Shown here one piece after another: positions 18,012 to 26,528 of a DNA stretch of 56,583 nt. The notes under the pieces were generated by a model, which saw nothing but the letters and a program-made list of their open reading frames with translations, was not told the DNA's origin and ran no database searches. Numbering within the stretch: the first letter of the stretch is position 1; each line of letters starts with the position of its first letter. The stretch comes from CAYNST01 sp964546435 (GTDB lineage Bacteria; Pseudomonadota; Gammaproteobacteria; Pseudomonadales; Cellvibrionaceae): contig CAZJKJ010000018.1 in assembly GCA_964546435.1 (NCBI GenBank), positions 1-56,583 on the forward strand, read 5' to 3'. The position numbers and the translations under genes were made by a program.

Positions 18012-19375
18012 TTGCTCGCTCCCTCTTCGCATAGCAGTGCCACGACTTCTTCCATGCGTGCACTGCGCGAACCTTTGGCGAGAACGGTTGCATTTTTCTG
18101 AAGTCTTCGCAGCAAAGCAGCCGCGAGCTCCTGTTTGTCTGTATATGCATACCCTTCCCGACCAAAAGCCCGCGCAGCCACCGCGGCTTCACCCCCCCAG
18201 GAGTAAACAGCTGTAATTCCTTTCTCGGCAGCGTAAGTGCCTATAGATTCGTGCGCCTGCTCGGCATGTTCGCCAAGCTCAGCCATATTTCCAACGACCA
18301 GAAAAGTATCTCCGTCAAATTCGCTCAGAACATCAATGGCCACTTTCATGGCGGCCGGGTTAGCGTTGTAGGTATCGTCGATGACCGTTGCACCGCATCC
18401 GGCAGTCTTGACCTGCATGCGGCCTTTTTCTCCAGAGTAATTCGACAGCCCCCGTGCGATGGTCTCCAGCGAACTGCCTGCCGCGACCGCACACGCTGCC
18501 GCCGCCAGTGCATTACTGATATTGTACAAACCCGGAATCTTCAACGTGACAGGTATGCTTTCGTCACCATGTCGAAGTGTGAACTCTGCCTGCTGGCGAG
18601 CGTTCAGATTCTCACCGGTTGCGTATATGACACCCGGCAATCTTGCTGAAGCAACAGCGCGTCTGGAGAACCCTAACTGATGAACGTCACTGCAAAGGTT
18701 CTGAAAAAATCCGGCATATCCATCATCAAGATTAATTACTGCAGTACCGGATGCAGGAAGCTGGCGATAAATTTCTCCCTTTTCTGTTGCGATAGCATCC
18801 AGATCCGCAAATCCACCGATATGAGCGGGGGCGACATTATTGACCAAAGCAACCTCGGGCTGCACCAACTCCGTCAACCAGGCAATCTCTCCTGGGGAAC
18901 TGGTGCCCATTTCAATGACTGCACAGGATTGTGAAGACAACCTCATTAAGGTAAGCGGCACGCCGATGTGATTATTCAGATTTCCCAAGGTCGCCAGTGT
19001 ATCGCCATCGATCGACAATATTTCCCGCAGCATCCCTTTGACGGTGGTTTTGCCACAGCTGCCGGTCAGTCCAACTACTCGGCCTGCAAATGCCAACCGG
19101 TTCGTTGCCGCAATAATGCCCAACGCGTGAACGGAATCCGAAACGATCAGCTGTGGGAGTGTCATGCTTTCCAGTGGGGAATGCAGTACCAGCCCGATTG
19201 CGCCAGCATTGGCAGCGGCCTCTGCAAACGCATTACCATCAAATGTCTCTCCTCGCAATGCGATGAAGAGATCTCCGGCCCGCAGCTGGCGGGTATCGGT
19301 ACTCACGGTCGAAAAGCTGCAATCGCCGTTTATGAGTCGGCCGCCGACTTTTGCGGAAATTTCGCTTAGTAACAT
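18005..19375 (-). CDS. murF: UDP-MurNAc-tripeptide--D-alanyl-D-alanine ligase
   Basis: MurF attaches the D-Ala-D-Ala dipeptide made by Ddl, completing the pentapeptide. From the ATG at 19375 the product has 456 residues. The ATP-binding loop GSCGKTTVKGM is at residues 105-115 and the motif DDTYNANPAAM lies in the C-terminal half. One nucleotide separates the murE stop from the start (TGAGATG), and GGGGAG lies 8 to 10 nt upstream. Confidence 0.97.
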   Translation of the reverse strand: MLLSEISAKVGGRLINGDCSFSTVSTDTRQLRAGDLFIALRGETFDGNAFAEAAANAGAIGLVLHSPLESMTLPQLIVSDSVHALGIIAATNRLAFAGRVVGLTGSCGKTTVKGMLREILSIDGDTLATLGNLNNHIGVPLTLMRLSSQSCAVIEMGTSSPGEIAWLTELVQPEVALVNNVAPAHIGGFADLDAIATEKGEIYRQLPASGTAVINLDDGYAGFFQNLCSDVHQLGFSRRAVASARLPGVIYATGENLNARQQAEFTLRHGDESIPVTLKIPGLYNISNALAAAACAVAAGSSLETIARGLSNYSGEKGRMQVKTAGCGATVIDDTYNANPAAMKVAIDVLSEFDGDTFLVVGNMAELGEHAEQAHESIGTYAAEKGITAVYSWGGEAAVAARAFGREGYAYTDKQELAAALLRRLQKNATVLAKGSRSARMEEVVALLCEEGASKC

Positions 19376-19376
19376 C

Positions 19377-20900
19377 TCAAGCTCTCCCCGCATCGGTCAG
19401 GCGCCGGCGCAACGCCTGCTGCGCGACTGCACAGTCATCAAACGGGAATTTATTCTCGCCGATGATCTGGTATTTTTCATGACCTTTGCCGGCAACAAGT
19501 ATGGCGTCGCCGGGCTTTGCGTTCCGGATTACATCGGTTATCGCCTGCTCCCGATCAGGAGATATTTCGAACTGGTTTCCTGTTATACCCTTGCAGATTT
19601 CACTAATGATCTTGTGGGGATCTTCAGTGCGCGGATTATCGGAGGTAATGCAAACTGTATCGCTCAACTCCTCCGCTATTTTTCCCATGAGTGGCCGCTT
19701 TCCGGCGTCGCGGTCTCCACCACAACCAAAGACCACGTGCAGTTGTCCGTGTGTATGTTTACGAAGCCCACAAATCGCCTGATGTAATGCGTCCGGTGTG
19801 TGCGCATAATCAACCACCACCGTAAGATCACTTCCAGCGTCCGCCACGGTCTGCATCCGTCCCGCTACCGGTTTCAACTTCGGCACGGATTTTACCACTT
19901 GTGCGAATTCAACGCCGGTCGTGCATACCGACGCCATGGCTGCAATCAAGTTAACAACATTGAATTCACACAGCAGTGGGCTTTCAATCTGCATTTCTCC
20001 CCAGGGCGACCGCAACACAAACACCACGCCGTCACTTCGAAAGCACAGATTTGATGCATGAAAATCTGCCTCGCAGTTGCTCATTCCATATCTAATGATC
20101 TGCACCGACGGGGAAACGGCTTCCAGCATTGGGCCCGCGTATTCATCATCAATGTTGATTACCGCGCGCGTCAGACCCGGCATGGCGAACAGTGATTGCT
20201 TGGCTAGCGCGTACTGCTGCATGTCTTGGTGATAATCCAGGTGATCGCGGCTGAGATTGGTGAACACCGCAGTCTGAAACCTGATTCCTGAAACCCGGAA
20301 CTGATCCAGTGCGTGCGATGATACTTCCATGGCGACCGTGGAAACCTGCTGCTCATATAAGCCGGCAAGCCACTTCTGACATGTAACAGCGTCGGGTGTT
20401 GTCATGCTTGCGTCGGCGATAACATCACCTGCAGATACCACGCCCAGCGTTCCGATCGAAGCGGTCTTGCGGCCTAACGCTTCGTGAAGCTGCGCAATGA
20501 GCGAGGCTGTTGTGCTTTTTCCGTTCGTGCCGGTGATCCCGAAGAGCGCCATCTTCTGAGATGGCTCATCATAAAAGCAGCTCGCAATTCTACTGATATG
20601 TTTGGAGAGGCCATTGAGCATAACGACTGCAACGGGTCTGTCGACACCCTCGATCCAGCCCGTCGCCTGTTTCTGATCTTCCAGCAGGATTGCAACCGCG
20701 CCCTTTTTAACGGCCAGGTCTACGAAGTCCCGACCATGGCGTTTCAAGCCGGCCTTCGCAATAAATGCATCGCCCTCACGAACCTCCCGGCTATCCTGTG
20801 TCAGCCCGCGAACCACCACGCTTTGCATATCTGCTGGCAGCACCAAGTCGTGCAGTAGTTCGCCGAGACGGATACCTTGCCGGATCGCCAGTTCCATCAT
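19377..20900 (-). CDS. murE: UDP-MurNAc-L-Ala-D-Glu--meso-diaminopimelate ligase
   Basis: MurE adds the third residue of the stem peptide. The 507-residue product carries the ATP loop GTNGKSTTAS (124-133) and the DNPRTEDP motif in the C-terminal domain; the DNPR sequence is the known specificity signature for meso-diaminopimelate, so a DAP-type wall is expected. The ATG overlaps the ftsI stop by 4 nt (ATGA); a second ATG follows immediately and is an alternative start. Confidence 0.97.
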   Translation of the reverse strand: MMELAIRQGIRLGELLHDLVLPADMQSVVVRGLTQDSREVREGDAFIAKAGLKRHGRDFVDLAVKKGAVAILLEDQKQATGWIEGVDRPVAVVMLNGLSKHISRIASCFYDEPSQKMALFGITGTNGKSTTASLIAQLHEALGRKTASIGTLGVVSAGDVIADASMTTPDAVTCQKWLAGLYEQQVSTVAMEVSSHALDQFRVSGIRFQTAVFTNLSRDHLDYHQDMQQYALAKQSLFAMPGLTRAVINIDDEYAGPMLEAVSPSVQIIRYGMSNCEADFHASNLCFRSDGVVFVLRSPWGEMQIESPLLCEFNVVNLIAAMASVCTTGVEFAQVVKSVPKLKPVAGRMQTVADAGSDLTVVVDYAHTPDALHQAICGLRKHTHGQLHVVFGCGGDRDAGKRPLMGKIAEELSDTVCITSDNPRTEDPHKIISEICKGITGNQFEISPDREQAITDVIRNAKPGDAILVAGKGHEKYQIIGENKFPFDDCAVAQQALRRRLTDAGRA

Positions 20901-22624
20901 TGCACCGCCATTTGAGACACAGAGGGAGCGACGTTCCGCAGACGCAGTGCACCTTCTACTATGCGCGCGAAAATAGGGGCTGCCGCTTCGCCACCGTAAT
21001 AGTGCTCGGCCGGGGGTTCATTTATGACCACCACTACCACAATATCCGGATTTTCCGCAGGCGCCATACCTGCAAAAAAAGCCACATACTTGTCGTCGGC
21101 GTAACCATGTTCGGTAACTTTGTGAGAGGTCCCGGTTTTGCCCGCGGTGGTATAAGAATCCAGTCGAGCCCGGGTTGCCGTACCTCCATCCTCGGTAACT
21201 GCCTTCAGCATTTTCAATATTTCATTTGCAAGAGATTCGCTGGTCACGCGTACCGGCAGAGTCTCCGTCTCGCGCTTCAAGAGTGAAGCCGGACGAAAAA
21301 TTCCACGACTGGCCAGAACATTGTAAGCCTGAGCCAGTTGTAACGGCGTCACACTCAAACCGTATCCAAATGCCATGGACGCTCTTTCTGTCGGATACCA
21401 TTTAGTGCGGCTGGGCAAGTAGCCCACCGCTTCTCCGGGATAACCAATGCCGGTCGCCTGACCCAGTCCGACCCGATAGAAAGTGTCCCTGACCACATTG
21501 GGGTCCAGATCCATTGCCAGTTTGGAGATTCCGACCTGACTGGATTTTTTTATTATCTGGGTAAGATCCATGAGGCCGTAATTTTTGAAATCGGTGTAGG
21601 TTTTGTTGGCAACCCGGAAATACCCGGGATTGGTATCAATGATCGTATTCGGCTTGTAACGCCCGGTTTCCAGCGCTGTCAGTACGGTGAACGGTTTCAT
21701 GGTAGAGCCCGGCTCGAACAAATCGATCATGGCCCGATTACGCAACTGCTCGGGATTTACCTGACTCCGGTTATTCGGGTTGTATGAAGGCTGGTTTACC
21801 ATCGCCAGAATTTCGCCGGTGCGAACATCCATCATTACTACCGACCCGGACGCAGCGCCTTGCGCATTGACAGCCGCCTTCAGTTCCCGATAAGCCAGAT
21901 ACTGCAGGCGTAAATCGATGCTTAACTGGACATCATTGCCTGACGCTGCGGCGCGAACCACACCCAGATCCCTCACTACATTGCCTTTCAGATCTTTGAC
22001 AACCCGCTTGGAACCCGGTGTTCCGGCCAGCCACTTTTCCAGCGCCAGTTCCATTCCTTCTTGGCCACGCTCGTCGATATTCGTAAAACCGACTATATGA
22101 GCCGCCACTTCACCTGCGGGATAATACCGCTGAAACTCTTCTTCCACTTGAACGCCGGGAATACCCATGGAAATTACTCCGCTGATTTCCTGGGGCGGCA
22201 AATGGCGTTTCAGATACATGAACTGCTTGCCCGCGTAGCGATCGAGTTTTGCTTCAAGTTGCTTCTGATCCAGCTTGAGGTGTTTCGCAAGCTCGGGAAC
22301 TCTAGTCATGTCGAGGCGCTGCGGATTCACAAACAGCGATTTGACCGGCGTGCTCACCGCAAGGATTTCACCATTCCTGTCGGTAATGATCCCACGATAG
22401 GCATTGATTTTCTCTGCTCTCAAACTGCGCGCCTGACCTTGCTGCTGCAGGAAGGCGAATCCTCGCTCCTCGCCGGGCAGTACCTGGAGCGCCGCCAGGT
22501 GCCAGATCAATACTGCCACCACACCAAAAAAAACCACGGTCATAAAGCCGACTCGCCAAGACGCGAACGCAGCATCAGAATGCTGCGTTCCCGTTTTGGC
22601 TCTGTTGGCTCTTCGCTGGCTCAC
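20897..22624 (-). CDS. ftsI: Septal transpeptidase FtsI (PBP3)
   Basis: FtsI cross-links septal peptidoglycan and pairs with FtsW. The 575-residue product has one membrane segment (about 25-48), a pedestal domain and a transpeptidase domain. The active-site SxxK is S307-T-M-K310 (EPGSTMK), and KTG is at 496-498 (TAGKTGTS). The second motif reads SSQ (361-363) instead of the more usual SSN. The ATG directly follows the ftsL TGA. No lipobox is present. Confidence 0.97.
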   Translation of the reverse strand: MSQRRANRAKTGTQHSDAAFASWRVGFMTVVFFGVVAVLIWHLAALQVLPGEERGFAFLQQQGQARSLRAEKINAYRGIITDRNGEILAVSTPVKSLFVNPQRLDMTRVPELAKHLKLDQKQLEAKLDRYAGKQFMYLKRHLPPQEISGVISMGIPGVQVEEEFQRYYPAGEVAAHIVGFTNIDERGQEGMELALEKWLAGTPGSKRVVKDLKGNVVRDLGVVRAAASGNDVQLSIDLRLQYLAYRELKAAVNAQGAASGSVVMMDVRTGEILAMVNQPSYNPNNRSQVNPEQLRNRAMIDLFEPGSTMKPFTVLTALETGRYKPNTIIDTNPGYFRVANKTYTDFKNYGLMDLTQIIKKSSQVGISKLAMDLDPNVVRDTFYRVGLGQATGIGYPGEAVGYLPSRTKWYPTERASMAFGYGLSVTPLQLAQAYNVLASRGIFRPASLLKRETETLPVRVTSESLANEILKMLKAVTEDGGTATRARLDSYTTAGKTGTSHKVTEHGYADDKYVAFFAGMAPAENPDIVVVVVINEPPAEHYYGGEAAAPIFARIVEGALRLRNVAPSVSQMAVQ

Positions 22625-22626
22625 AT

Positions 22627-22905
22627 TCAGGGTTCCACAATTACGATCTGCTCGGTATCCGGCACCGCCATATCCAGGTTCGAAACCGCCATATCTTCGA
22701 TGCGGGCATACGTCGATAATGTGCTGCGCTCAAGCAGGTACTGACCCGTTTCAATTTGCAGCGCCGCTGCCTCGTTCTTCAATTCTTCCAACGCTTGTGT
22801 TGCCAGTCGCGTTTTATGTGTTGTATAAACGACAGAAATTGCTGTAATGACCACAGCCAGCCAGAAAAATATCAAAGCAAAGCCGGATGCCCGTAACATT
22901 TGCAT
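22627..22905 (-). CDS. ftsL: Cell division protein FtsL
   Basis: This 92-residue bitopic protein has a short cytoplasmic end, one membrane segment (about residues 7-27) and a periplasmic heptad-rich segment (about 28-75) typical of FtsL, which forms a coiled coil with FtsB under FtsQ and activates FtsWI. Identification rests on size, topology and position between rsmH and ftsI, because FtsL sequences are poorly conserved. The gap to rsmH is 21 nt. Confidence 0.9.
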   Translation of the reverse strand: MQMLRASGFALIFFWLAVVITAISVVYTTHKTRLATQALEELKNEAAALQIETGQYLLERSTLSTYARIEDMAVSNLDMAVPDTEQIVIVEP

Positions 22906-22926
22906 GATTAGACGTCACTCAACCAT

Positions 22927-23889
22927 TCAGACCGATGATACAGGGAGCGGCTTTTCCGCAACGCGCATCGTCGCGCTTCGCGACCGGACATTTTGATCCA
23001 GCTCACTGGTTCCCGCACGAACTGCCTTGCCAATACTTTTCAGTGAGGGTTCCCACATGTCATTTGTAATTGCAACTTCTTTGGGTAAAGTCGGCCCTTT
23101 TTGAGCCCGTCGAAAAAACTGTTTTACAATCCGGTCTTCCAGGCTATGAAAGCTGATTACTACCAGCCGACCGCCCGGCCGAAGAATCTTTACAGCGACT
23201 TCAAGCGCGCGCTCGAGATCTTCCAGTTCCCGGTTTATATGAATCCGTATCCCCTGGAACGTTTTGGTCGCAGGGTGGCGGTCCTTTTCCCAGCGCGGAT
23301 GGGCACGCTTCACAATATCCGCAAGTCGTGCAGTTCGGTTGATCGGCTCACCTTCCCGCTCCGTCACAATCGCCCGCGCAATTCGCCTCGAATATCGCTC
23401 CTCTCCGTACTCCCATATGACCTGTGCGATTCCCTGCTCGGACTCCCGGTTAATCCAGTCTGCGGCACTCTCTCCCCGGTCTGGATCCATCCGCATATCG
23501 AGCGGTCCATCGCGCAGAAAACTGAAACCCCGTTCGGCGTTATCCAACTGCGGGGACGAAACGCCCAAGTCCAGCAATATCCCGTCAACCCCCCCCCACT
23601 CCAAACTCTCAATGACTTCGTCCATTTGCGCAAAACTGCCGCGATGAACGATTAAACGTCCGTCTGCTGAGGCCATTTGCCCAGCAACCTCAATCGCCTC
23701 CGGATCCTTGTCAAACACCAGAAGTTTTGAGTTATGAGGCAAGCTGGCCAGAATTTTCCGGGTATGTCCGCCCCGACCAAAAGTGCCGTCAATATAGGTC
23801 CCGCCAATCACGCGACCATCTCCGCGGTCGCCTGCTAACAAAGCATTCACCGACTCGTCGAGAAGAACTGAAAAATGTTCAGGCTTCAT
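22927..23889 (-). CDS. rsmH: 16S rRNA (cytosine(1402)-N(4))-methyltransferase
   Basis: RsmH (MraW) methylates N4 of C1402 in the ribosomal P site, using S-adenosylmethionine. The 320-residue product contains the SAM-binding region YIDGTFGRGGHTRKIL (about residues 32-47), LLDLGVSSPQLD, and the C-terminal VISFHSLEDRIVKQFF. The ATG follows the mraZ stop by 3 nt, so the pair is co-translated. It is interesting that rsmI, which methylates the 2'-O of the same nucleotide, is encoded only 1.7 kb away in this window. Confidence 0.97.
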   Translation of the reverse strand: MKPEHFSVLLDESVNALLAGDRGDGRVIGGTYIDGTFGRGGHTRKILASLPHNSKLLVFDKDPEAIEVAGQMASADGRLIVHRGSFAQMDEVIESLEWGGVDGILLDLGVSSPQLDNAERGFSFLRDGPLDMRMDPDRGESAADWINRESEQGIAQVIWEYGEERYSRRIARAIVTEREGEPINRTARLADIVKRAHPRWEKDRHPATKTFQGIRIHINRELEDLERALEVAVKILRPGGRLVVISFHSLEDRIVKQFFRRAQKGPTLPKEVAITNDMWEPSLKSIGKAVRAGTSELDQNVRSRSATMRVAEKPLPVSSV

Positions 23890-23892
23890 CGG

Positions 23893-24339
23893 TCAGAGCG
23901 ACAGGCTTTGCATTTCAGCAGGCATATCTTCATCTTCAAGCTGTATGTCTGCCACCGATGCCAGCCACGCCTCTTCGCCCCATAATTCAAATTTTTTCCC
24001 CAGTCCCACCAGCATTATCTTTTTGTCGAGGTTGGCGTAATCGCGAAGTGTAGGCGGCACCAGCACGCGTCCACTGGCATCGAGTTCAAGATGCGTCGCA
24101 TAACCAATCAGTAAACGTTGAGCTCGGAGTGCAACTTTGTTGAACGTTGGAAGCGCTTCAATCTTCGGCAGAATGATGTCCCACTCAGGTTCCGGATAGA
24201 TCAGCACACATCGGTCCTGGGTATGAGCCGTCATCACAATCCGGCCAGCACACAGGGTGGACAGTGCATCACGGTGTTTGGCCGGGACCGCAATGCGCCC
24301 TTTGGCGTCCATATTGATGCTGTGGCTGCCCTGAAACAC
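23893..24339 (-). CDS. mraZ: Transcriptional regulator MraZ
   Basis: MraZ is the first gene of the dcw cluster and in E. coli represses its own promoter by binding tandem repeats. The 148-residue product has the two tandem AbrB-like half domains, beginning MFQGSHSINMDAKGRIAVP and with a second DASGRVLVPPTLR repeat near residue 85. Four candidate binding boxes with a 10-nt period lie 30 nt upstream. The ATG is the only reasonable start. Confidence 0.96.
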   Translation of the reverse strand: MFQGSHSINMDAKGRIAVPAKHRDALSTLCAGRIVMTAHTQDRCVLIYPEPEWDIILPKIEALPTFNKVALRAQRLLIGYATHLELDASGRVLVPPTLRDYANLDKKIMLVGLGKKFELWGEEAWLASVADIQLEDEDMPAEMQSLSL

Positions 24340-24368
24340 AAATTCACCCGTTTAGTTGACGCGCCGCC

Positions 24369-24402
24369 CCACAAAGTTCCACGATTCACCACTATTAACC
24401 AC
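24369..24402 (-). promoter_or_regulatory. Four MraZ-type operator boxes, 10-nt period
   Basis: On the minus strand the motif GTGG occurs four times at exact 10-nt spacing; on the plus strand CCAC starts at 24369, 24379, 24389 and 24399. In E. coli MraZ binds TGGGN repeats separated by 5 nt, which is the same 10-nt period. The boxes lie between the -10 element and the mraZ start, so a bound MraZ ring would block transcription. The array is seen; binding is inferred. Confidence 0.75.
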
Positions 24403-24410
24403 TTTAGCAC

Positions 24411-24438
24411 AATATATTTGGCGCCGAGAGCAAGTCAA
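24411..24438 (-). promoter_or_regulatory. Sigma-70 promoter of mraZ and the dcw cluster
   Basis: On the minus strand there is a -35 TTGACT (24433-24438), a 16-nt spacer and a -10 TATATT (24411-24416), close to consensus. Transcription would begin just before the GTGG boxes and about 65 nt upstream of the mraZ ATG. This corresponds to the Pmra promoter that drives the dcw cluster in E. coli. Confidence 0.75.
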
Positions 24439-24647
24439 GCCAACGGTGACCGGAGGACCATTGATTACGGAGTTAAACAGGTAACAGCACGCCAGCCGCG
24501 CAGCCTCACAGAGGTCGACGGAGATGAATTTTTGCGCGCAATCAGGACATTGGGCAAAGGAGTTGGAGTAACTCTCGAAGCCCAAGACTATTTATTTGTA
24601 AGGAGGGAAACAAACTATGACCACTGGAAATATGGATGGCGGAATTA

Positions 24648-24998
<351 letters not shown>

Positions 24999-25003
24999 CG
25001 CGC

Positions 25004-25032
25004 AAGTTACCAAAGGTCCTTGGCCAGAGCAA
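25004..25032 (-). promoter_or_regulatory. Candidate rnpB promoter
   Basis: On the minus strand a -35-like TTGCTC (25027-25032), a 17-nt spacer and a -10-like TAACTT (25004-25009) are followed by a GC-rich discriminator (GCGCGC) and the first base of P1. The spacing to the RNA 5' end is right for a stable-RNA promoter, though both hexamers are only moderate matches. Confidence 0.5.
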
Positions 25033-25183
25033 GCGATCTTTAACCGAACCGCAGATTTACAACGCGAGCGGGGTTATGGGTGATCGTATAGACCCTACTC
25101 CCCACATCACCGCCATGGCACTCGCCTTGCACGTTACTATCCGAGCGATTATCTATTCCAGGTTAACCATCCGAGGATACACC

Positions 25184-25459
25184 GTGAACGAGAATGAAAA
25201 ATTTACCAAGAAAACCCGTAACTACGTGATGGAAAAGGATTCCGACGAAACGCTGGAGAAACACGAGCAGATTCGCCGGCGCGATGAGGGGGGCGAAAAG
25301 GAGCACACCCTTCAGGAAAACGCGCGCGAACGAACCAAGCGACCCTATGAGCTCAATTCCGGAACTCCCTACGACTGGGAGGATCTTGCGGAATACACTG
25401 AGGAATTGGAGCGTATGGACCGAGAAGGCCCGGGCGACCCGAAAAACAAGGACGACTGA
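25184..25459 (+). CDS. Small highly charged hypothetical protein
   Basis: A 91-residue protein is predicted from a GTG start with GAGGA 6 to 7 nt upstream. It is very hydrophilic, rich in Glu, Lys, Arg and Asp, with no membrane segment or cysteine. Its middle (about residues 20-55) looks helical, and the C-terminal part has the phrase YDWEDLAEYTEELERMD. I do not recognise a family. It lies alone between rnpB and a repeat-like element, upstream of convergent rsmI. The good ribosome binding site favours a real gene, but no homology can be claimed. Confidence 0.5.
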   Translation: MNENEKFTKKTRNYVMEKDSDETLEKHEQIRRRDEGGEKEHTLQENARERTKRPYELNSGTPYDWEDLAEYTEELERMDREGPGDPKNKDD

Positions 25460-25488
25460 ATCGGCTTATCTCAGGGCCGGTTAGCACT

Positions 25489-25625
25489 AGGGTGTGTACG
25501 AAAAGTCGTCGAGCGAAGGTCAGGCTGGGCAAAAGCAGGCGAAGAAGCGGAGTTTACGTGCTGTAAATGAGCATCCTGATCCTGTTTTTAAGCAGCATCA
25601 CCGGGCGCAGGCAGTTTTCGTAAAG
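25489..25625. repeat. MITE-like intergenic repeat with TACGAAAA inverted ends
   Basis: The segment begins TACGAAAA (25497-25504) and ends TTTTCGTA (25615-25622), inverted ends enclosing about 110 nt of sequence without an ORF of note. It contains the phrase GGAGTTTACGTGCTGTAAA (25549-25567). From memory, closely similar elements ending in GTGTGTACGAAAA are dispersed in intergenic regions of several marine gammaproteobacteria, but I cannot confirm that here, and I see only this one copy in the window. It abuts the 3' end of rsmI. Confidence 0.45.
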
Positions 25626-25632
25626 AGCCTGA

Positions 25633-26490
25633 TCATGACAGGGAAAGCAACCACTGGTAGAGGGCATTGCGGCCCTCTCCAGTCACGCGGGCAGTGATCG
25701 TTGCGGTTTGCTTTACCGTCAACCCTTCCTCTCTAAGGATCAATGCGAGCTTCTGGGCTGCCACGTCCACTGCATCATCGGTCTCAGGTTTCACGTACCC
25801 GTTGAGCATGAGAACAATCTCCCCCCGGCGCTGATTTTCATCCTCGGCGACCCGGTTCCGGATCTCTCCGACAGGCCCGGATAGAAAGGTTTCAAAGCTC
25901 TTGCTTATTTCACGCGCCATGACCCCCTCCCGCTCGCTGCCAAACATCGCGCAGACGTCGTCCAGCGATTCGAGAATGCGATGGGGGGATTCATAGAAGA
26001 CCAGGGTGCGCCCTTCCTGCGCCAAATCGCCCAGCAGCTTGCGCCGAGCCGCGGCGCGGGCGGGGAGAAATCCTTCAAAGGCGAAGCGATCGGTCGGCAA
26101 TCCGCTGGCGCTGAGCGCGGTGATGATCGCGCAGGCCCCCGGTATCGGCACAACTCTCACGCCTCGCTTGCGCGCTTCCTTCACCAGTCGATAACCCGGG
26201 TCCGCAATCAGGGGGGTTCCCGCGTCACTGATAAGGGCTACCTGTTCGCCTTTGGCGAGCCGGTCAAGAAGCTTTTCGGCAGCCCCTCGTTCGCTGTGGT
26301 CATGATAAGCAACCATCGGAGTGGCTATTTCGAAATGATGCATCAATCTGGCACTATGACGCGTATCTTCCGCCGCAATAACATCCACCGTTTGTAGAAT
26401 CTCCACAGCGCGGGGTACCATATCGCCCAAATTCCCGATCGGCGTCGGCACTATGTACAAAGTGCCGGCCTCATGTATCTGTTTTCTCAA
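25633..26490 (-). CDS. rsmI: 16S rRNA (cytidine(1402)-2'-O)-methyltransferase
   Basis: RsmI adds the 2'-O-methyl group to C1402 of 16S rRNA. The 285-residue product belongs to the tetrapyrrole methylase fold family: TPIGNLGDM near residue 16, AAEDTRHS near 40, LISDAGTPLIADPG near 87, IPGACAII near 115 and EGFLPARAAARR near 138. It is divergent from lpoA with a 38-nt intergenic space between the two start codons, the classical arrangement. The 3' end lies 11 nt from the repeat-like element. Confidence 0.96.
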   Translation of the reverse strand: MRKQIHEAGTLYIVPTPIGNLGDMVPRAVEILQTVDVIAAEDTRHSARLMHHFEIATPMVAYHDHSERGAAEKLLDRLAKGEQVALISDAGTPLIADPGYRLVKEARKRGVRVVPIPGACAIITALSASGLPTDRFAFEGFLPARAAARRKLLGDLAQEGRTLVFYESPHRILESLDDVCAMFGSEREGVMAREISKSFETFLSGPVGEIRNRVAEDENQRRGEIVLMLNGYVKPETDDAVDVAAQKLALILREEGLTVKQTATITARVTGEGRNALYQWLLSLS

Positions 26491-26528
26491 TGATTGGTCC
26501 TTGTTTATCTGAATGGAGATGATCCCAG

